Shown: one piece after another, positions 7,473 to 13,035 of the stretch | Position numbering within the stretch: the stretch's first letter is position 1 | Layout of the letters: each line of letters starts with the position of its first letter | Assembly: GCA_022600655.1 (NCBI GenBank) | Contig: JAHZJZ010000052.1 | Span: forward strand, 1 to 14,492 | Reading direction: 5' to 3' | Origin: Campylobacterota bacterium | GTDB taxonomy: Bacteria > Campylobacterota > Campylobacteria > Campylobacterales > Sulfurovaceae | DNA length: 14,492 nucleotides | The notes under the pieces: generated by a model | The model's input: the letters and a program-made list of their open reading frames with translations, nothing else | The model's database searches: none | Told to the model about the DNA's origin: nothing | Program-made: the position numbers and the translations under genes

Positions 7473-7800
7473 ACTTAAACCGATACCCCAACCCCTCCAG
7501 CTGAACGCGTAAACTCTCCTGTACCTCTCCTTGAAACTCCAAACTATCCTCTTTGACCGTACCACCTGTTCCTAGTTTTTTCTTAACTGTTTTGAGTAGA
7601 GCTTTTAAGTCATTTGGATTCAAATGAAAAGGTTTGACAATGGTGACTACTTTGCCTCATCGTTTCTCTTTGGCAAAGTGGAGTTGATGTTTTTCAGGGG
7701 GTTTTATCTCTGTTGATTTTTTTTTCTCAGGTTTGCTTTTGTTGTCTGATGTCCACTCGTCATTAAAGTTTGCACCCATTTCAAATAGATTTTTTTTCAT
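7468..7800 (-). pseudogene. YciH/SUI1 (eIF1-like) translation factor interrupted by in-frame TGA
   Basis: From ATG 7800 (AGGAG ribosome site just upstream) the frame reads 47 codons, meets TGA at 7659-7657, and continues in the same frame for 62 codons to TAG at 7470-7468. The total of 110 positions is the normal length of bacterial SUI1 proteins such as YciH. The part after the TGA is a well-preserved SUI1 domain: GKVVTIVKPF, LKTVKKKLGTGGTVKED, LEFQGEV, and a YRFKS end. The part before is the usual lysine-rich leader ending AKEKR. The TGA sits where relatives commonly carry Arg or another polar residue, so one C-to-T change in CGA would explain it (inference). YciH-type factors influence start-codon fidelity and initiation. 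The possibilities are a recent nonsense mutation, a sequencing error, readthrough, or reinitiation. It lies 8 bp after the AAA+ gene and is last in that operon. Confidence 0.8.
7649..7679. repeat. 8-bp inverted repeat around the TGA of the SUI1 gene
   Basis: ACTTTGCC (7649-7656) and GGCAAAGT (7672-7679) are perfect reverse complements with a 15-base loop. In the mRNA the UGA occupies the last three loop bases, directly against the 3' arm. A hairpin in this place is not a bacterial SECIS, which lies downstream of the UGA. It may be chance or may have favoured a templated mutation. Confidence 0.5.
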
Positions 7801-7808
7801 TTTTTCTC

Positions 7809-9896
7809 CTAGTTTATAAATCCCATTGATTGCCCATTTTCTAGTTTTTTGATGGTGATTTCATCTTTAATTCGGCTAATGAACTCCTTGGTACTTTTAA
7901 TCTTTCTAAATCTACTTTGACGTGTTATGGTAGCAAAATCACCAGGGGTTACCTGTTTTAGATGTTTGACCTCTTCTATCTCATCTTCGGTTGGTTGAGG
8001 TATGTTTAGCTCTTTGCAGTAGGCAAGAAAGATTTTTTCAAGCTGTTTGGGGGTTAAAAATTTGAACTCTAGTTTCAAATCAAATCGTCTCAAACTGGCT
8101 CTGTCAAGATGGTCTATAAGGTTGGTTGTGGCGATAAAAACACCATTGAACTGCTCCATCTGTACCAGCATCTCATTGACTTGGGTTACTTCCCAGTTGA
8201 CTTTGGCTTGTCCACGTTCGGCTAAGAAACCATCAACTTCATCAAAAATAAGTATGGCATCTTCATCTTTTGCCTCTTTAAAGGCACGGGCAATATTTTT
8301 TTCAGTCCCACCCACCCATTTACTTATAAGTGATGAACCACTTTTAATGATAAACGGTTTATCTAAAACTTTAGCAATATGTTTGGCAAAAGCACTCTTA
8401 CCCGTACCTGAAGCTCCATAAAAACAGAGTCTTGCAGCGTTGTTCTCTTTGATACCTTGGGTAAGTTCCTCTAGGTTGGTGTCGGTATGAATAAATGCCA
8501 AACTGTAGTTGTCTGGTAGGTTTTGTTCATTCTCTTTTTTAACCTCATGATGCCCTTGTGCTTTAAGTGTGTTGTTAATAAGCTGTAGAAGCACTTTATC
8601 TTTTCTCTCTGTTGGGACAATGTTGGCAACTTTTACAGCTGTTGAGACAAGGGCAGGGGCAATTCTTTCATGTTCAGATAGTTGCTCGATGCTCTTTTGG
8701 TTTAGTATGTTATCGCTATATTTTTTGATAATCTCTGCACGTTTAGATTGGGAGGGTATGGGCATCTCTATACTCATGTCAAAACGCCGAATAATGGCGT
8801 TGTCGATACTTTTAATATTGTTGGTAATCCAGATGGTTGGGAGCTGATTGTTCTCTAAGACTTTATTTATCCATGCTTTGTCAGATTGTCTTTTGGGCAT
8901 CATAAAAAAACCACCCTCATAACTCTCAAAAACATCTTCAGCCTCATCATACATCAGTATGGTTTTATGTTTTGACAGAAGTGCTTGAGCTGTTTTATAG
9001 ACATGTAGTCTTGCTGTACCATCTATGGGGTCACCATCGTTGTCAGCATAAGAAATCTCATAAAGCTCTATGCCCAATATCTCAGCAATGGTTTTAGAGA
9101 GTTCAGTTTTTCCTGTTCCAGGAAGACCATAGAGCAGTATGTTTACCCCTTTTTGTTGACTCTCAAGAGCCTTATTTAAGTACGGTAGAAGAATCTCTAA
9201 ATCATCTTTAATGTAAGAGTAGTCATCAAAACCCAATGTCCCTTTTTTAACAGGTTTTACTGTGTTTTTTATCATCTCCATAATCTCATTGTCATGGTTT
9301 AACATCTTGTCTGAAAACTCATAGTTTAAGAGGTGAAATTTTGAGCTAAAGGAGTAGGCGTTATCTCTATCGAACTGTACAAGAGCAGAGTTACTAAAGG
9401 TTGAGTTTGAACTGAAAATTTCATTAATAATTTCACTAGGAATATCTAAAATAGCAGAGAGCAGACGTTTCGCACGTGAGGTGTTGATGTTTTCACCCAA
9501 TAAATTTATGGCATTGTCTAAAATATCATAATGTTTAAGCAGTATGACAAACTCAAGTATCTGTCGCTCATAGTGGTTAAGAATAATCAGTTCAGAGATA
9601 CGGTCTAAGTTTTTTTCAAGCAGATTAGAGCTTTTAAAAGGGGCTTTTGCTTTAAAATGGTTATAACGTTTTTGAAGTAGCTTAAGTGGCTCACTTCGGT
9701 GGAAGTCATCATAATCAAAGGCGATGTACTTCTCTAAACCTAAAAATTTTGCCATGATTTCGTGGGGGAAGTCATTGTCTGAGTCAATAAACTGTTTATG
9801 CCCTCCAAGGTCTGTAATGATTTTTAGTATCCAGAAAGTGATTTTATTGGCAAGTTCAGGGTCAACAATCTCTTCAGCTAGGGGGTTGTTTTTCAT
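7809..9896 (-). CDS. Tandem AAA+ ATPase of unknown substrate
   Basis: The 695-residue protein has a helical N-terminal region (about 1-220) of unrecognised family and two AAA+ modules. Module 1: Walker A GLPGTGKT (257-264), Walker B ILMYDEAE (313-320), sensor region WITNN, arginine-finger-like RRFD (370-373). Module 2: Walker A GASGTGKS (494-501), pore-loop-like KWVGGTEKN (526-534), Walker B ILIFDEVD (548-555), sensor ATTN, RRFD (603-606), and a helical lid. Both modules look catalytically competent. The second resembles classical Cdc48/FtsH-type AAA domains with an aromatic pore loop, which suggests threading or remodelling of a protein substrate in a hexamer (inference). No protease motif or membrane span is visible. 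The start ATG at 9896 has only a weak ribosome site (AAAGAAA), 21 bp after the small membrane gene. The SUI1 gene follows 8 bp downstream. Its real role is not known to me. Confidence 0.9.
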   Translation of the reverse strand: MKNNPLAEEIVDPELANKITFWILKIITDLGGHKQFIDSDNDFPHEIMAKFLGLEKYIAFDYDDFHRSEPLKLLQKRYNHFKAKAPFKSSNLLEKNLDRISELIILNHYERQILEFVILLKHYDILDNAINLLGENINTSRAKRLLSAILDIPSEIINEIFSSNSTFSNSALVQFDRDNAYSFSSKFHLLNYEFSDKMLNHDNEIMEMIKNTVKPVKKGTLGFDDYSYIKDDLEILLPYLNKALESQQKGVNILLYGLPGTGKTELSKTIAEILGIELYEISYADNDGDPIDGTARLHVYKTAQALLSKHKTILMYDEAEDVFESYEGGFFMMPKRQSDKAWINKVLENNQLPTIWITNNIKSIDNAIIRRFDMSIEMPIPSQSKRAEIIKKYSDNILNQKSIEQLSEHERIAPALVSTAVKVANIVPTERKDKVLLQLINNTLKAQGHHEVKKENEQNLPDNYSLAFIHTDTNLEELTQGIKENNAARLCFYGASGTGKSAFAKHIAKVLDKPFIIKSGSSLISKWVGGTEKNIARAFKEAKDEDAILIFDEVDGFLAERGQAKVNWEVTQVNEMLVQMEQFNGVFIATTNLIDHLDRASLRRFDLKLEFKFLTPKQLEKIFLAYCKELNIPQPTEDEIEEVKHLKQVTPGDFATITRQSRFRKIKSTKEFISRIKDEITIKKLENGQSMGFIN

Positions 9897-9917
9897 AGTG
9901 TATGGTTTCTTTATATA

Positions 9918-10028
9918 TTAATATTTTGTATCAAATAGAATACCAAGTATAACAGACCCAAACAAAACAAATACTAAAATTTTATATAAAAAATTTTCAC
10001 TATAGAGTTTTTTAAACCACTTTTTCAT
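9918..10028 (-). CDS. Small single-span membrane protein, 36 residues
   Basis: This short frame begins at ATG 10028, two bases after the tcdA stop codon, with an AAAGG ribosome site about 6 bases upstream inside the end of tcdA. It ends at TAA 9920-9918. The product starts with a basic, aromatic stretch (MKKWFKKLYSENF), continues with a hydrophobic helix of about 18 residues (roughly 17-32, LVFVLFGSVILGILF) and ends in DTKY. The positive-inside rule predicts a cytoplasmic N-terminus. It fills the otherwise empty gap between tcdA and the AAA+ gene on the same strand, and start, ribosome site and spacing fit an operon gene. No family is recognised. It might recruit the downstream ATPase to the membrane, but that is speculation. 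Confidence 0.65.
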   Translation of the reverse strand: MKKWFKKLYSENFLYKILVFVLFGSVILGILFDTKY

Positions 10029-10030
10029 GC

Positions 10031-10675
10031 TTAGCCTTTCAATATCTTCTTTATCGCTTCGGAACAGACGGTCAGCCCAAAAGCACCTGTTACGCCGACA
10101 AATGAACCTTTATCTTTGCATCTGTCCTCTTCAGGTGAAAATACCACGGTGAAGTTTCGGTCAAATTTGGCTTTTTTAAGTTCATTTCTTATTTTTCTAG
10201 CCAAGGCATCACCTGAGGTTTTCCAGATGGAGGCGACCTCTATTTTAGAGCTGTCAAAGCGTTTGGCTGAACCTGTGGACATAATGAGTTTTTTATAGCA
10301 TTTTTTGGCTAACTCTATTTTAACTTTGGTGGTGTCTGCTGCATCTATGATGATATCGTAAGGTTCAAAGTCAAATGCTTCTACCCATGCCATGTCCATT
10401 TTTTGATTAATGGTAGTAACGGTAGGATAGAGTTTTTTTAACACTTCTGTCTTTAACTCTCCTACGGCTTCTGAACCTATCTGTCGGTTTTGGTTGGTCT
10501 CATCGTAGCTGTCATAGTCCACAATGGTAATGTCATTAATACCCGTTCTCCATAGGCAGTCAAGAGCGTATGAGCCAACGCCTCCCACACCTAATATGAG
10601 TATTTTTGATTTTTGTAGTTTTGCAAAATCCTCTTCACCAAAGAGCATTTTACAACGTTCATACCTTAAATCCAC
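10031..10675 (-). CDS. tcdA: tRNA threonylcarbamoyladenosine dehydratase (ThiF/MoeB/HesA family)
   Basis: TcdA uses ATP to cyclise t6A at position 37 of tRNAs to ct6A. The 214-residue protein opens with the family start RYERCKMLFG, then the nucleotide-binding GVGGVGS (29-35), acidic residue D53, NQNRQI (61-66) with the adenylation arginine, and IDAADT (110-115). It continues with the TcdA-like segment GDALARKIRNELKKAKF (155-171) and the C-terminal GVTGAFGLTVCSEAIKKIL. It is shorter than E. coli TcdA (about 268 residues), mainly in the central and C-terminal parts. The start is GTG at 10675 and overlaps the end of surE by 10 bases; the next ATG would remove the RYERC opening. Other ThiF-family roles (MoeB, ThiF) are less likely because of the TcdA-like segments and the lack of CXXC zinc pairs. 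Confidence 0.82.
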   Translation of the reverse strand: MDLRYERCKMLFGEEDFAKLQKSKILILGVGGVGSYALDCLWRTGINDITIVDYDSYDETNQNRQIGSEAVGELKTEVLKKLYPTVTTINQKMDMAWVEAFDFEPYDIIIDAADTTKVKIELAKKCYKKLIMSTGSAKRFDSSKIEVASIWKTSGDALARKIRNELKKAKFDRNFTVVFSPEEDRCKDKGSFVGVTGAFGLTVCSEAIKKILKG

Positions 10676-11448
10676 TGTTCCAACTTTTCGATGTCATCAT
10701 ATGAGGTCATATCTAAATGCACAGGGGTAATGGAGACATAGTTTTGGTTGACGGCTTCAAAGTCTGTTATGTGACCCTCAAGTGTGTCCATCCACTCTAA
10801 GTTGGGTAGACCTATCCAGTAGTACTCAAGACCTCGTGGGTTGTGGTGGACCTCAGCATCATTACCATAGATTCTGTTTCCAGCTCTGGTAATTTTTAAT
10901 CCTTGACACGCTTCAGGTGAAATGGGAGGAATGTTGACATTTAAAAATTTACGTCTAGGGAGAGGAAAGTCACCTTCAAAGATTTTTTTTACCAACTCAT
11001 AGATGGTCTCTTTTGCCAGTTTATAGCCCAACTCATCAATATTTTTACAATGTTTTTTACACACTTGTGAGATGGCTATGGCAGGAACCCCTTGTAAGAC
11101 AGCTTCCATGGCTGCTGAGGCTGTACCTGAGTAGGTAATATCTTCACCCATATTTGCTCCTCTATTGATACCCGAGATGACAATGTCTGGTTTATAGTTG
11201 GAGTCATAGAGTTTATGAAGAGCTAAAAAGACACAATCGGTTGGGGTTCCATCATCAAGTTTAAAAAAACCTTTTTGAAGTTCTACAAACTTTAGAGGTT
11301 TGGTTAAGGTCAAGGAGTGACCACAAGCAGACTTCTCTAAAGTAGGTGCCACAGTGGTTACCTCACCCAATGGTTTCAGGGCTTCGATGAGCGCTAAAAG
11401 ACCAGCTGCATCAAATCCATCATCATTGGTTATTAATATTTTTTTCAT
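10666..11448 (-). CDS. surE: 5'/3'-nucleotidase SurE
   Basis: SurE is a cytoplasmic metal-dependent phosphatase acting on nucleoside 5'- and 3'-monophosphates, linked to stationary-phase survival. The 260-residue protein carries ILITNDDG (4-11; metal ligands D9 and D10), SACGHS (40-45; S40), SGINRGANMGEDITYSGTA (92-110; N95) and the MEAVLQGVPAIAIS segment. Length and all metal-binding positions are normal. It is the first gene of the minus-strand operon, divergent from greA across 79 bp, and its stop overlaps the GTG start of tcdA. The start ATG at 11448 has only a weak ribosome site (AAAGAT). Confidence 0.96.
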   Translation of the reverse strand: MKKILITNDDGFDAAGLLALIEALKPLGEVTTVAPTLEKSACGHSLTLTKPLKFVELQKGFFKLDDGTPTDCVFLALHKLYDSNYKPDIVISGINRGANMGEDITYSGTASAAMEAVLQGVPAIAISQVCKKHCKNIDELGYKLAKETIYELVKKIFEGDFPLPRRKFLNVNIPPISPEACQGLKITRAGNRIYGNDAEVHHNPRGLEYYWIGLPNLEWMDTLEGHITDFEAVNQNYVSITPVHLDMTSYDDIEKLEQWI

Positions 11449-11480
11449 TTTTAATCTTTGTATAAATAATTTAATAGCTA

Positions 11481-11489
11481 TGGTATAAT
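11481..11489 (+). promoter_or_regulatory. Extended -10 promoter of greA-argC
   Basis: TGGTATAAT is a perfect extended -10 element (TGn-TATAAT) 38 bp before the greA start. Transcription should begin near 11496, giving a leader of about 30 bases. No clear -35 box is seen, as is usual with an extended -10. Confidence 0.65.
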
Positions 11490-11525
11490 ATTCCCCATTA
11501 AAATCATATTGATATAAGGGAATAT
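11488..11525. repeat. Inverted repeat spanning the greA start site and ribosome site
   Basis: ATATTCCC (11488-11495) and GGGAATAT (11518-11525) are perfect reverse complements separated by 22 bp. The left arm touches the -10 box; the right arm contains part of the AAGGG ribosome site. If transcription starts near 11496, the left arm is not in the RNA, so a DNA-level operator is more likely than an RNA hairpin, if it is functional at all. Confidence 0.3.
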
Positions 11526-11527
11526 AC

Positions 11528-12010
11528 GTGCAAAAAGAACCAATGTTACAAGCAACCTATAATAAGCTTTCAGGAGAACTAGAGCAACTCAAAACAGTAG
11601 AGCGAGGAGTGATTGCAAAAGTAATCGATGAAGCAAGAGAGTTAGGTGACTTAAAAGAGAATGCTGAGTACCATGCAGCCAAAGATAAGCAGGGACTTAT
11701 GGAAGCTAGAATTTCAGAGTTAACAGACATTGTAGGACGAGCTCATGTAATTGAACCTTCGACATTAGCCCATGAACGTGTAAGCTTTGGTTCAACCGTT
11801 GAGTTGATTGATGAAGATGATGAAGAGGTTACTTATACTATCGTAGGTTCACAAGAATCAAATCCTGAAAAAGGTCTTATCTCTATTGGTTCACCAATGG
11901 CAAGAATCCTCATGGGAAAAGAGGAGGGTGAAGAGGTTGAACTGGTTTTACCTGATGGTAAAAAAAGTTTTGATATTGAGTCTATTTCATATGAGGAGAT
12001 TAACCTCTAA
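11528..12010 (+). CDS. greA: Transcription elongation factor GreA
   Basis: GreA enters the secondary channel of RNA polymerase and stimulates cleavage of backtracked RNA. The 160-residue protein has the N-terminal coiled coil with LGDLKENAEYHAAKDKQ (39-55), whose tip residues D41 and E44 match the catalytic acidic pair of E. coli GreA. The C-terminal FKBP-like domain includes FGSTVEL, YTIVGSQESNPEKGLIS and SPMARILMGKEEGEEVEL. The start is GTG at 11528 with AAGGG 7 bases upstream. The alternative ATG five codons later would lose the KEPM opening typical of epsilonproteobacterial GreA. The TAA stop shares one base with the argC start. Confidence 0.96.
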   Translation: MQKEPMLQATYNKLSGELEQLKTVERGVIAKVIDEARELGDLKENAEYHAAKDKQGLMEARISELTDIVGRAHVIEPSTLAHERVSFGSTVELIDEDDEEVTYTIVGSQESNPEKGLISIGSPMARILMGKEEGEEVELVLPDGKKSFDIESISYEEINL

Positions 12011-13017
12011 TGGTAAAAGTAGGAGTAGTAGGAGCAAGTGGTTATACAGGGTTAGAGCTGGTTAAGATGTTGGTTACACATCCTCAGTTTGAGTTGAGTT
12101 ATTTAGCAACTACCACGGGTGATACCGTTATAGAGCAGTTGCACCCCTCTTTAGAAGATGTGATAACGTTTCCTGTAGAGAAGGCTGATGTCTCTTCCGT
12201 TGCTAAACATTGTGAGTTGGTCTTTTTAGCACTGCCACATAAAGCCTCTATGGGGTTTGCTAAAGATTTGTTAAAAGAGGGTGTTAAAGTGGTAGACCTC
12301 TCAGCTGACTATCGTTTAGAGCTTGATACCTATGAAGAACATTACTGTGAACATGAAGACAGAGAGCATTTAGATTCATCTGTCTATGCACTCATAGAGT
12401 ACTATCGTGATGAGTTAAAAACAACCAATCTAGCAGCTGGACCAGGCTGTTACCCAACGGCAACACTGTTAGGGATTCTGCCATTTATCCCTTACCTTGA
12501 TACCTCTGCACCACTCTTTGTTGATGCAAAGTCAGGTGTAAGTGGGGCAGGAAAGAAGCTTTCAGAGAGTACGCATTTTGTGACGGTTAATGATAATATT
12601 TTTGCCTATAATCCACTTAAACATCGACATGCACCAGAGATAGCCGAAAAGATAGAGAAGGTACATGGAGCCAAGATGAATGTTAATTTTGTACCTCATC
12701 TTATTCCTGCTACACGTGGAGAGTTGGTCTCTGTCTATGCAACGTTAAAAGAGGACATTGACCCACTAGAGGTTCTAAAAAAACACTATGCTAATGATAG
12801 ATTTATCCGTATAAGAGAGAAGCCTGTCGATATTAAAAGTACAGCAGGAACACACTTTTGTGATATCTATGCAGCAAAAAATGGTAATGGACTTTTTGTA
12901 AATTCAGCAATTGATAATCTACTTAGAGGGGCAAGTTCACAAGCTTTAGTGGCTGCAAATTTAATGTGTGGTTTTGATGAAGGAACAGGTATACCTACGA
13001 TAGCTTACGTACCGTAG
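12010..13017 (+). CDS. argC: N-acetyl-gamma-glutamyl-phosphate reductase
   Basis: ArgC reduces N-acetylglutamyl phosphate to the semialdehyde with NADPH, the third step of arginine synthesis. The 335-residue protein has the dinucleotide-binding GASGYTGLEL (8-17), the active-site cysteine in AAGPGCYPTATLLG (C147), SGVSGAGKK (175-183), and the catalytic-histidine region KHRHAPEI (204-211). It ends FDEGTGIPTIAYVP, with a normal family length. The ATG overlaps the greA TAA by one base, with AGGAG at 11994-11998, so it is translationally coupled to greA. No other arginine gene is nearby. An intrinsic terminator overlaps the last codons. Confidence 0.97.
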   Translation: MVKVGVVGASGYTGLELVKMLVTHPQFELSYLATTTGDTVIEQLHPSLEDVITFPVEKADVSSVAKHCELVFLALPHKASMGFAKDLLKEGVKVVDLSADYRLELDTYEEHYCEHEDREHLDSSVYALIEYYRDELKTTNLAAGPGCYPTATLLGILPFIPYLDTSAPLFVDAKSGVSGAGKKLSESTHFVTVNDNIFAYNPLKHRHAPEIAEKIEKVHGAKMNVNFVPHLIPATRGELVSVYATLKEDIDPLEVLKKHYANDRFIRIREKPVDIKSTAGTHFCDIYAAKNGNGLFVNSAIDNLLRGASSQALVAANLMCGFDEGTGIPTIAYVP

Positions 13018-13035
13018 GTATAGGTTTTACTTTTT
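12990..13035 (+). terminator. Intrinsic terminator of greA-argC
   Basis: TATACCTACG (12990-12999) and CGTAGGTATA (13013-13022) form a perfect 10-bp stem with a 13-base loop. It is followed after GG by TTTT, AC and TTTTT, and by further T-rich sequence. The hairpin covers the last argC codons and its TAG stop. The T-tract lies inside the convergent kinase gene and encodes its lysine-rich end. It works only on the plus strand; there is no T-run on the other side. Confidence 0.8.

Noticed and set aside
7657..7659. Selenocysteine at the SUI1 TGA
   Set aside because: SUI1 proteins are not known selenoproteins, relatives have no Cys there as far as I recall, and no hairpin of SECIS type follows the codon directly.
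7657..7659. Reassigned genetic code with TGA as a sense codon
   Set aside because: All other genes in the window run full length without internal TGA, and tryptophan is encoded by TGG throughout.
8047..8421. Plus-strand open frame of 124 codons
   Set aside because: It is antisense to the second AAA+ module with intact Walker motifs; no family features.
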